64,000 bases of DNA from contig JAKSYS010000193.1 of NCBI GenBank assembly GCA_022925895.1, positions 26,794 through 90,793 of the forward strand. Direction: 5' to 3'. Every line of letters begins with the position of its first letter. Within the stretch, counting starts at the first letter, position 1. The notes under the pieces are model-generated. The model had not been told where the DNA came from, did no database searches, and worked only from the letters and a program-made list of their open reading frames with translations. The position numbers and the translations under genes were made by a program. This stretch comes from Fragilaria crotonensis. Lineage: Eukaryota; Bacillariophyta; Fragilariophyceae; Fragilariales; Fragilariaceae. Positions 41,943 through 52,051 of this stretch are shown in pieces.

Positions 41943-44393
41943 TCAAGTCGTTGTTTTCCGTCGGGAGTGGTTCAAAAACCGTCTGTCAAAGTAGGCAAAC
42001 CACTCCTTTGTGATGTTATCCTGATGTAGCTCCCAATTCTTCTGAGGACCAAATTGCTCATCGAAATTCATTCGTTCCACTTTTTGGGTGCAAACATTTC
42101 GCAATATAATCCCGACAGCAGCAACAACTCCCACTCCACAGTTCCATCCATCGTCTTGTCGTGGGAGCAAATTTGCTTCTGGGAGACGTAAGGCCGGAAA
42201 GCTTTTGGTTCCAAGCATATTGCCTTGGGACGTTTTTCCAAATGGGGAACACCATCTCATAGCCGCACCTTGCGCAGGCATGCTTTCTTGGTAAACTTTG
42301 GTGCTGTATGACAAGTTCAGGAACCAAATGATGCCTGTATCAATGGAGACATCCCGCGTCCCAAACGGATATTTGCTGCAGTATCGGAAGAAAAATGGTT
42401 TTGGAGAATTGTCTGCATTCTCAATGTCACCAACGTTGTCACGAATGTACCCTGGATTGAAGACAAAAGTAACACTCCAGTGCTCACCATCCTCATTTTG
42501 AGGGAACACTAATACCTGTTTTGAAAGCAATCCGGGATTTCTCTCGATGATTTCATGCACCACAAAGTCTTGCTGAACTTGTTGTGTACGTTTAATCTGT
42601 TTCGAACCTGTTCCCAAAATCTTTTGGACCAAGGCTTCGAGTTCCTTTTCATCCATTGATGCATTGTCTTTTTCCAATTGAAGGAGGGCTTTGTAAGATG
42701 CGTGCGCCGCAAAACCTTTCTTCAAGACGCTTCCAAAATAAACAGACAAAATGAAAGTTGCATCTTCATATCTTCCATCACATGTCAAAATCGAAAGCAT
42801 CAAGTTTATCTCACCACTCGAAAACCATTGTGTTCCTTCCGATTCACTATGTTGCTTGCGACGGACCAGCGTCATTTCGCCTTTCAAGAACAACGAATTG
42901 GCAGGCAACAAAGGCTCAAGTGGACCAGGCAAGAGTTTGCGCAAAAGCGGTAGTGACATAAATAGATTGTCCGCATCTTTTCGATCGTAGACGAATCTTC
43001 CACCACCTATCAAAAGTGGAGGTGGATACTGGCACCAGAATGGTTGGGTCCTCGGTTCAACATTGACTGTGTCTTCATCATCTTCCTTGTCCTTGGCGGC
43101 ATTTGCAGAATTGCGGTAATTCAATTCACCATGGCGCAAATGCATAAGCATTGGGTGCTTTGAATCATTTGTTGAGCGCAAAAAGGATGATGGGGTTTGG
43201 GATTTCAATGCTGTTTGCAAATGCAAAGGAAGCATTTTAAACCCGTCATCTGCTTCACTTTTGTTCAACTGACGAAAACCAATCATCGTGTAGAAGTGAA
43301 ATGCTGATGGTTCTGAACATTGAAGGAACACCTCAATCGTCTTGACATCCTTAATGGATGCACACCGTTTAATAACTTGAACCATCATGAACAAACCCAC
43401 TCCATTGCGGCGCCACGATGTTATCGAAGGCGGATGTGCTGTCAAATGGTGCGTCACTCCCAAGAAAGACACAAATACCGACATTGCTCCATGATCGTTT
43501 GGATCGCGATGCAATTGAAAAGTAACCGCTGACACTGTGATCAGGGATGAGGCATATGGCGTCAGGGATTTCGGTAGAACACCCTTTTTGGCAACCCGAA
43601 GAGCAAGCATCATGATTGTGATATCTTGTTTCATGGCCCGATCGATTTGTTCTTCCATTGACGGAGAGGGATGGAAAATCTCGGTGTAAAATTGTCGAGC
43701 GCAAGTTAAGAAATTCTTTGGAGCTGTTCCAAAAGAAATGTTTTCGACGCATTGCGGCCCCAAGAGAACATGGCGAAAATGCCACATTTTATTGCCAATG
43801 TCTCCAGGCTTGAATATAGCCTCCGCAAACCGAAAGTGTTTGAACCAATTACGGAATGGAGGTAAATTCTGTTCCACAAAGCCGACATCCAACCCACGGA
43901 TATACGCAGCAATTATGCCGCGCTTCTGTCCATGATTAAGTTGTCCAGCCAACTCATTAATTCCGTCAAACTTATACACCGAAGCTAATGTTGAAACTTT
44001 CGTGGGTGTACTTGGAACAGGAACCACAACATCGACGTCACCTTCAATAAGTTTGTGGATAACCTCAGGAGTGGAAGCGTTGTGCGGTACTGCCTCACCA
44101 GCAGCCTTGGCCATAACCTCAAGTCCTTGCATGGGATCGGCACTTGCAAGATTCGACAATGCCAATGCAGAAGCTGCCAAATCTGCATCACCATCCAATT
44201 CAACAGGAGGCATTTGGCTTGTCTCAGCTCTGGCATTTGCCTCTGAGGACGACGAAACCAAACTATCACTGTTTTCCATCCTACCAATCATGAGTGTTGT
44301 CTCAGCATTGGTGACTGTTTCTGATGCGGCCGTGGACTCAGCTTCACTATCAACTTCACGAAGCATTTCACTCGTCAAATCTTTCCCACTCAT
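41943..44393 (-). CDS. GNAT acetyltransferase–Ulp1-like protease fusion
   Basis: An intact 816-codon frame from an ATG at 44393. Residues 1-140 are low-complexity and acidic. A GNAT-like domain lies at about 280-375, with the acetyl-CoA loop pattern R328-x-x-G331-x-G333 and FYTMIGF at 367-373. An Ulp1/C48-like domain spans about 520-800: WFSSGEIN at 523, His638-Trp639, Gln746 and Cys752 in RQDDGWNCG. The usual catalytic Asp position reads Asn693 (WFLNLS). Ulp1-type enzymes cleave SUMO-like conjugates, and KDZ/CMC transposons often carry such domains. After the stop at 41943, coding-like sequence continues in another frame (LTMLRQEWFVLFDRM), and an AAAAA run at about 41973 is a likely shift point. 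Confidence 0.7.
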   Translation of the reverse strand: MSGKDLTSEMLREVDSEAESTAASETVTNAETTLMIGRMENSDSLVSSSSEANARAETSQMPPVELDGDADLAASALALSNLASADPMQGLEVMAKAAGEAVPHNASTPEVIHKLIEGDVDVVVPVPSTPTKVSTLASVYKFDGINELAGQLNHGQKRGIIAAYIRGLDVGFVEQNLPPFRNWFKHFRFAEAIFKPGDIGNKMWHFRHVLLGPQCVENISFGTAPKNFLTCARQFYTEIFHPSPSMEEQIDRAMKQDITIMMLALRVAKKGVLPKSLTPYASSLITVSAVTFQLHRDPNDHGAMSVFVSFLGVTHHLTAHPPSITSWRRNGVGLFMMVQVIKRCASIKDVKTIEVFLQCSEPSAFHFYTMIGFRQLNKSEADDGFKMLPLHLQTALKSQTPSSFLRSTNDSKHPMLMHLRHGELNYRNSANAAKDKEDDEDTVNVEPRTQPFWCQYPPPLLIGGGRFVYDRKDADNLFMSLPLLRKLLPGPLEPLLPANSLFLKGEMTLVRRKQHSESEGTQWFSSGEINLMLSILTCDGRYEDATFILSVYFGSVLKKGFAAHASYKALLQLEKDNASMDEKELEALVQKILGTGSKQIKRTQQVQQDFVVHEIIERNPGLLSKQVLVFPQNEDGEHWSVTFVFNPGYIRDNVGDIENADNSPKPFFFRYCSKYPFGTRDVSIDTGIIWFLNLSYSTKVYQESMPAQGAAMRWCSPFGKTSQGNMLGTKSFPALRLPEANLLPRQDDGWNCGVGVVAAVGIILRNVCTQKVERMNFDEQFGPQKNWELHQDNITKEWFAYFDRRFLNHSRRKTTT

Positions 44394-46336
44394 GATGGAG
44401 AATCAACAATCGTATGATTTCAATCAGACCTCACAAACTTCAATGACGCCCAATGGCTTGAACGGTCCTTTGCTAAACAAAAAGGACTACTGCACCAACC
44501 GAGTAATGTGGGCTTTACCAGTAAGGCACGACGTGTAGGCACACTACTCTTTCGAGCAAGATCCTCGCAGGTGACTGATGTCCACACACAAAACTCGAGA
44601 TGGTGCAGCAACTGAACAATCTTATCAATCAATAACGACGACAATGCTTGCCAGCTGAAGTTGTTGGTTGTAAAACTGACAAAACAGATCAAAATTGGAG
44701 TGAGTTATTTCGATTGTGATGCAGCAAAGCAGTTTCCTCTTGGTTGCACAACGGTAAGATCTTGATCAGTACCAGGTACAGTGATAAAGAGTACCTACTG
44801 TCAAAGGAACAAGCGTAGTAAAATACAACACAGTGCTCCTACCACCATGCAGTAGAGGCCACGTGTTTTGGCGCGTACTACCAGTAAGTACTCACTGTAC
44901 AAAAACAACAGTGCTGGTACGACGATGCCGTAGAAAACGCGTGGAAGTAGAGTTTTTGTACATCCGGGTTACCCTGCGGCAACACACCAAAATTCCCCTG
45001 ATCTCATCCATTCAAAAAGAACAACAACCTTGTCATCTTCAAAGCCAAAACTCTCACAGATTCATCTCATGACATAAGAGGATGGGATGTTACTTACAGA
45101 AACGAATTTGGTGAAGAATTGAGAAAAGAGTGAATAGAAGTGTGTCAGTTCACTTGAGGATCTGACACTGGATGGAGTTGTGTACCAAAAATGTGTTCGA
45201 CGCATAACGGTCGTTTAACGTCATGTTAACATCGATTTAACGGATAATGTACCGAGAAGGTTTATACTACTTCTTCACACAAACGCAGGTTTTGAGGTGC
45301 ATTAACTAGCAGGGACCGCAGTGGTTCGATGCCCGCAGCCCCAAGATCGTCAGTTCCATTTGCGTTCTCGAGGAGCCTTGGCGGTTTGTTTAACAGCAAA
45401 AGCAAATTGAATTGCGACATATATATAACGGCACGCCTACAAGACGAGTATCACTATCAACACCGAAACCACACCAAGTAACGATGCATCGAAACACAAT
45501 TGCAACACAACGGTTGATTCCGTGATATAACCGCAGTAGAAAAAAACAATGGCAAATACAAAATGAAGAATTTCAAAGCCATTTGCTACGCGAAAAAAAG
45601 CGATGGAACAATAAGCAATCACACGACAGCTAACCACCATATACGACAACCGCCAACATATGGAACGACCGGTACAGCAGCAATGTGTTTATCCTATTGT
45701 GATGCCGCATCTGCAGAGGCCCACATAGGTTACACAAAAATTGTCTAACAATGAACACGTCTGTATTACGCATTAGCGAGACGGCGAGCAATCAAAGTAA
45801 AAAGTAAGAACAATACAGTCGTATTGCAGACCAGTAGAAGTACCGGCCGAAGTAAAGTACTTACTAAGAACTCAACGATAGTAAAAAAGGGCAATGAAAA
45901 CATTTGATGCAAACTACTAGATTACTTTCACGGAAGTAGCGTTGAATCGTGTGAATCCAGTATCTTGTTCTACGTTGAATACAGCGGCAGCACGTTAATT
46001 TAATTTACCGTTTTTTGTTCTTAGCACGGAACCAGTTCACAGTGCCATCAATTTATTACTGAGATTTTAATGCGGGAAACAATGTTCAAATTTAAATAAT
46101 GCGCGGCACGCAATTAAGGTTTGACTTTCAAATAAATCGTAAGTCGTAACTTTGTTTGAACCACAACACGTGTTTTGGTTCACATTTATACATGCAACAA
46201 ACCACATGTTGTCATACAACATATATCTACGTTGGATGAAATGATCAATGTTTGAATGAGTTTGCATTAATCGTGGAATTATAAAGACTTACTACAGCAC
46301 GTTTACATGAGTTCATAAAACGCAAGTTTGCTTCAG
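44394..46336. other. Intergenic between transposase-A element and four-exon gene
   Basis: AT-rich sequence with no gene I can support. It should contain the right end of the transposase-A element and the promoter of the following gene. A GGTTCGATGCCC word at 45328 looks like a tRNA T-arm but no tRNA folds around it. Confidence 0.45.
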
Positions 46337-47781
46337 ATGAACGGAATGCATCATCGCGGTCAACTGGACCCATCATCCGTTTTGGATGATGAACTGCCTT
46401 CGATACTTACCAAAAACATGTTGTATATGTCGAGACGAAATGATTGCGCAGTTGCTGAGGCCGTGCAAAGTGATCAAAAAGTACTATATCATCAACAACA
46501 ACACCAAGTAACGCCGATCATGACTGGTTATTCTCCCATGCCATCAATGCGAGACGGCGGAGAAACAGAGCGTGCGTTAATGCCTGGAAATGTTGCAATG
46601 GTTCCTCCTCATCCTCTTCCGCTTAACATGCAGCTTCAAAACACAATTGCGTCGCAACGCATGATGGTGAAAGAGTGTGTCAAAACAAAGTTGTTCAGTC
46701 GTCTCAAATTTTTTAAAAAAGACTTGCATGGTTTATATGATTTAAGACGTGGCACCGTTTGTTCGATGATTGTTGCTAATTGCAATGTAGCGACAGAAGA
46801 CGTTGATGAATACTGGTGGGCAGACATGCGTAAACTTGTTGTTTGTACTCACACAGATCGTCGCAACAACGTCATCAAAAACATGCGCTTAAGATTCAGA
46901 GGTACGTACAATTTTATGAATGGCTCGAGTGCAATCATATGACTAACGTTTGGTTTTGTTGTGTCAACGCAGACGGCATGTGTGGTAAGATACCGCACTT
47001 TAAAGTCAACAATGGTCAAAATGCCGATATGGACTACATGTTAGCTATGCGAGACAATTTGGTTCATTATGTTCATTTAATTGATATCTATGCGCCTTGC
47101 ATTGTGGGACACAGTAATTGGAATGACAAGGCTAACATGATGAGTTATTGTCGTTCCGATGCTTGTGTTTTCAATGAATATGTGTTCTCGTTAACGAAGC
47201 CTTTATGCTTCTTGTGTTACTAAATTACACAGAGACATGGATGTCTGAATTGGCATTGGAACAATCAAAGGTATGACGATAAAGTGCAATGTTTTGATTT
47301 TGTTCGATTGCCGTGCTAACACATTGCTATAAATATGGCCGATACTTCGTTACAGATTCAAGCACATGTTAACGCTGTTGCGGGTCAGGTCCCCGCGATT
47401 GTGGTAAGTTCTTGATTGCTGCGTGACAATATCGCAAGCATGCTACAAAGCTAACACTTGGTGCAATGGTAGGCACCAAAGTATACATTGTCACGAAAAC
47501 AACGCAACGATACTAATGGTGTAGCTGGGATTGGATGGACTGAAGATGGCATGAATAAGTTTAATGAGCTCTACGATTCCGTGAAAGAAGACAGGATTTC
47601 GCGTGGAGTGATGTTTAATAATCAATTGCTGAATGTTTTTTTGGAGCGCCAACGTGTTGTGAAACCAAATCCACGACGTGCAAACAACCGTAAGCGCAAA
47701 GCGATGCCACGAGATGATATGGGATGTATTGACACCGTGCTGTGCACAAATGAAAATCCAGACTGCATTGTGCCTTTATAA
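46337..47781 (+). CDS. Four-exon gene of unknown function, transposon-associated family
   Basis: Proposed exons: 46337-46901, 46973-47270, 47356-47403, 47473-47781. All three introns are GT-AG (71, 85 and 69 bp), and each has CTAAC 17-35 bases before the acceptor. Exon 1 ends in KNMRLRFR. Exon 2 begins in phase (DGMCGKIPHFKV). Near 47190 the frame must gain one base, after which VNEAFMLLVLLNYTETW runs cleanly to the donor at 47271. Exon 3 is IQAHVNAVAGQVPAIV. Exon 4 holds WTEDGMNKFNELYDSVKEDR and a basic tail. The product would be about 406 residues. I recall similar multicopy proteins from diatoms, with no known function. It lies upstream of transposase B, same strand, and may belong to that element. 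If the exon-2 frame change is real, the protein ends at 47223 instead. Confidence 0.6.
46902..46972 (+). other. Spliceosomal intron 1, 71 bp
   Basis: Donor GTACGT, acceptor CAACGCAG, branch-like GACTAAC at 46940-46946. Removal joins two frames into one, which supports a real intron in a nuclear gene. Confidence 0.7.
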
Positions 47782-48538
47782 TGTGATTATTTTAATATTG
47801 ATTAAGATGCAGATATTTACCACACACCACTTCATAAATAGACAGTACGATACAACATAATCAGGCGGTGCTAAGTAAAGGAATATGAAATGCAAAATAA
47901 AGGATTAACTAGCGACGAAAGATCAGGAGTACGCCTGATTAGATTACGTTGTTTCGTGAGAAGAAACTTAGGATTCCGTATTCTAAATTATACCGGAATC
48001 CATCAATTAGAACTCGGGTGTATCAAAGAGTATTTTGTTGGATTCCGAATTCTGGACTTCGGAACATGTGCATACAAAAGTACGGAATACGAAAAAAAAA
48101 CTAGTACGTGAACAATAATGTGGCATTATTTTGTACGGATCTATGCATAATTTAATTCGTATAAATCCAAACAAAAAATAGGGATATGTGACACGAATTC
48201 AGGTCTTGCTTTTTAGATGTATGCCGGGGTATGAAGTTAATCATTCTCATACGTACGTAATGATACCAAGTTTTACGCGTTTAGTTCATTTTCTGCAACA
48301 ATTTCATTTTTCCGTGATTTTTGTTAACGAAATTTGTGCTTTAATTCTCGGTTACTGCAAGTGCGAGTTCAGGAATCTGAATCTCTGTTTAGGTTTATAA
48401 TGGCACTCTATCACACTGATTGCCTTTGCCTGATAGAGCAGCCACCACAACCAGTATTTCGCCTTGTTACTAATTGCCACTTTGCATCCGTTTCTGGTTG
48501 CACGATTGCTGCTGCGTTATTGTTTTGTTTCTTTTGTC
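47782..48538. other. AT-rich leader of transposase B
   Basis: No gene seen. Probably includes the left part and promoter of the transposase-B element. No terminal inverted repeat was found by eye. Confidence 0.4.
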
Positions 48539-50298
48539 ATGTCATCTTTTGTTTGTCTCAATCCTCACTGCAGCGGACGCCGTCGGCGGTTTGTAAGCGA
48601 GAAATCGTTTGGAATGCATTTACAAAAATCCACTTCGTGTTGGCATTTCTTTCGTGCCCGTATGTCTGCAGGTAAAGGTTCCGCGTTAGACACTAGTTGC
48701 GTTATGGTGCCCTGCCCAACAAACCGCGCGGCGGAAGACGCTGACGCCGTCTACGCAAGCTCTCAACGCGCTGTGCCGCTGTTGTAATTTTGTAAACGAC
48801 AATTTCTCTTCATCAGGATCAATTGCTTTTCCAATTGAAGACGGCAATTTTCACCATGTTCCATGTCCACCAAATGTGCCACACCAGTCTTGTGCAGTGC
48901 CGCCTCCGCCTGTCTCTTTTCCATTCTCAACAAACCAAAAGTGGACTGTGGCACTACTTAAACTTCTGAATGATATGAATGCACTGACTATGCTTTCAAG
49001 CAATTCTAACATGGGCACGCAGGCCATTGCCGACGGCTTTTCCTTTCAACCAGAAGGAGGCAAAACACATCGCAGGAATGTTGATCGACTTTATGCTATG
49101 ATGAATAATGCCACGCAGCTGTTGCCATCTGTACGCAGGGTTGACGTGCCACACGGTCCTCCGTGTGATGTCATAACATTTGATTTTGTTCCTCAACTGT
49201 TACAATTGTTACAAAATCGAACCATTATGACCCAGGAAAATCTCCTTATTGATGTGCAGGACCCATTGCGACCGACACCAGTCCCAATGGTGTTCGAGGC
49301 GAAGCTTTGTCCGGTCAGGTGTATCAAGATGCGTATCAACGCCTTGTTACCAATCCTCAACGTCAACTCTTTGTCCCAATCATACAATGGATTGATCGTA
49401 CATCGGTCACTGGGAATGACCGATTTTCACTCAAACCGTATATGTTTACTCCTGCCATATTTGCTGAGCCATTTCGACGCACCATCCCCGCATGGGGATT
49501 TCATGGATTCTTGCCAAAACCAAAACTTCTTCTGCGCAAAATCAGACATTCAAACTTGGTGACAACATTCGCAACTATCATGCGCAGTTACAGGTTGTGC
49601 TATCCTCATTTCGACGCCGTCTTCGCGCCACGCAATGTCCATTTACCATTAGGACCAACCGGATCTATTCATGTTGATATTGTTACGTGTATTCTTTTGT
49701 GATACAAGACATGCAAGAAGGGGATGCTCTATGTGGTCGTTATGGCCCCCACACGCCGCAGGTGCAACGCCACTGTCGATCATGCAATGTCAGTTATGAA
49801 GATTTAGATTCTCCTTATTTTACGTGTCGGTACTTGTATGCCGCACCAATGGCAATGATTGCCTCCAGTGACGACAAGGCAATTCGTGTACGGTGGTCGC
49901 AACATGCAGTGCACAATGCCTTTCAAGACGAAGTGCTTGCTGATCATTTACGAGGTATCTTTGGTGCAACTCCTGTGGAAACCATGCATGCATTTCGCAA
50001 AGGTTTAATTGAGCACGTCACCTTTTTGGTGTTAGAAAATGTTCCGGTGTCTCGCAAAGCAGCTTTGGACGATCTTGCAATTCAATTTCATCACCGCCAC
50101 CGGCAAACGTATCGCAGAAAATATCCGGCTACCGATTTTAGCCGTGGGGTAACCAATCTAACAAAGGTAACAGCGCGCGAACGCCTCGGATTGGTTTTTC
50201 TTTTTGTTATTTTGTCTCAATATGATGAAGGCTGGGATATTTTGGACCACACGTTTGAGCGCCGAAGCATTGCCACTGTGAAAAACATTGTTGAAGTG

Positions 50299-50313
50299 TT
50301 CGAAGCACTTCTC
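50299..50313 (+). repeat. Target-site duplication, left
   Basis: TTCGAAGCACTTCTC, an exact 15-bp match to 58358-58372. In transposase B it encodes FEALL, present once in copy A. Confidence 0.9.
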
Positions 50314-50398
50314 AGAATTTTCACCCTAGTGAATTTTGGAAGACATTCAAAAATCCTACGTGAATCTCTGGTACGTTTCGTACGACGAAACATTGACA

Positions 50399-52051
50399 AT
50401 GACGACGCAGTCTTTTCCAATCTCCAGCGTTGGTTGTGATCCAACCCGCAATCCCGATGTGGAAGACGACTTGTCTACAGCTACTCCACCTGTTGGTTAT
50501 CGTAATCCAGATAACGATTATGAATTCGTTTCGAAAACCATCAGGTTCAACTTTGCACCAACTGACCGCACGCGTATTGATAGTGTTGATCCCGCTACTG
50601 TCCATATCCAATGGTTACGTATCATTGCGTCCACCTTCGGAAATGACGTTAAGGTCATCAACAACTACAATAAACCTGTCAACAGCATCCACACCAACAC
50701 CCAAACTACAACCAAAACAAGTTTTAAGCACGATCAGCAGTTCAACATTCATCAGAAGTCAGTAGGTGTCGATTCTTCTGGGATGTCGAGGGTAGCGTTC
50801 ACTATTGTTCATCGGATTCTTGTCCGCATCCCCTTTGGTCAGATTAAGCGACATCCCCAGGCTTTCCAACTCTTGAAAGATCAGAATTGTTTCTTGAGGG
50901 AGCACTTGTGGGATGAACAAGAATGGGACGTCCAACAAATCGGCTTTGTCACTGGTTTCAATCCGAAGTATTATACTTCCGAAAAAGTCACTATGGATCT
51001 CCGCACTCGCCTCACCGATGGAATGCCACGAGCAAAAGTTCCAAAGTTCCAAACCGTTTTGAAAACTCACAAAATCAGTCACAAAGAACGAATCTCCTCA
51101 ACTCAGGCGTTTTCGGTCGAGGTTCCAACTCATTCTGCTGCCCAACTCATCTCGCTCATGAAAGAGTCTACCAAAGACACTAAAGATTATGTGCCATTTC
51201 AAATGCGCCGTAGAAACCCGGATGCTTTTCAAGGTGCAATCAGGTATCAAAATCATGTTTTGGCAACCCAGCACGTGGTTATGATTAATCACATCGGAAC
51301 TGACGCTATGTACTACTTATCGGACCGGATTCAGGCTATCTCAGGAGTTCTCGACGTTATTCCAACAAAGAAAGTGTCCCACAATGGCAAGTTTTATGTT
51401 CTTGTTCAAAAAAATGAGGAAGGTAAAGTACGAAAGGCCTTGCAACAACAATTCAACGAATGGTATCGTGATGTCGTTCCAGAAGATGCAAAACCGCACG
51501 ATGGGAAATTTGAAGGTCCGCCTGAAGTGCCTAATCCCAGGACTGATGGCTATTCAAGTGGCGAACAATCTTGGCTAACAACGTCCACGAAGAGCTTTAT
51601 GGAATACAGCGTTTCGAGCATGACAACAACAAGCACTACGAACGGAGATTTTGAGTTACGTCTTGATAAAGCATGGGATAATCGTCCAAGCGCCGAAGGT
51701 CCATCGTCGAAGAACCAGACCCAATTCAGCAAGTCATCCTCCGAACGAATGTATGAGTCGTATGCGGCCGCAACAGTTTCTGATCAGATGTCAGGTATGA
51801 CGGAGTCTGATACTCCACGGGATATACTCCACGAGGAGTTGAGAAACAAAATCGCTACACTCGAAGCCATGATAGAACGTTTATGCCATCAAGTTCAAGT
51901 TTTAACCAATGCAACGGCACACCAGCAATCGGCGGACCAAGACGGATCAGTCGACCATCGAGAAAAACGCCTCGACAGGAAGGATTCTCCACGCAAACAC
52001 AAACAATCGCAAAATATTCAGCTTCTCAGGTATCGCAGAAGATACCAGTGA
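50399..52051 (+). CDS. LINE ORF1 protein
   Basis: 550 residues from the ATG at 50399; the frame is open slightly upstream with a TTG. No zinc knuckle is seen. The middle is a folded alpha/beta-looking region (RVAFTIVHRILVRIPFGQ, MYYLSDRIQAISGVL). The C-terminal third is Ser/Thr-rich, followed by a predicted coiled coil (ELRNKIATLEAMIERLCHQV) and a basic tail. Position and length suit a nucleic-acid-binding ORF1 protein that packages LINE RNA. Its end overlaps the start of the endonuclease frame by 169 bp. Confidence 0.65.
   Translation: MTTQSFPISSVGCDPTRNPDVEDDLSTATPPVGYRNPDNDYEFVSKTIRFNFAPTDRTRIDSVDPATVHIQWLRIIASTFGNDVKVINNYNKPVNSIHTNTQTTTKTSFKHDQQFNIHQKSVGVDSSGMSRVAFTIVHRILVRIPFGQIKRHPQAFQLLKDQNCFLREHLWDEQEWDVQQIGFVTGFNPKYYTSEKVTMDLRTRLTDGMPRAKVPKFQTVLKTHKISHKERISSTQAFSVEVPTHSAAQLISLMKESTKDTKDYVPFQMRRRNPDAFQGAIRYQNHVLATQHVVMINHIGTDAMYYLSDRIQAISGVLDVIPTKKVSHNGKFYVLVQKNEEGKVRKALQQQFNEWYRDVVPEDAKPHDGKFEGPPEVPNPRTDGYSSGEQSWLTTSTKSFMEYSVSSMTTTSTTNGDFELRLDKAWDNRPSAEGPSSKNQTQFSKSSSERMYESYAAATVSDQMSGMTESDTPRDILHEELRNKIATLEAMIERLCHQVQVLTNATAHQQSADQDGSVDHREKRLDRKDSPRKHKQSQNIQLLRYRRRYQ

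Noticed and set aside
44420-44692. 90-codon minus-strand frame just upstream of the GNAT–Ulp1 start
   Set aside because: No recognisable motif, composition unlike its neighbour, and separated from the ATG at 44393 by a stop.
45300-45370. tRNA-like word GGTTCGATGCCC
   Set aside because: No matching acceptor stem, D-arm or anticodon arm could be placed around it.
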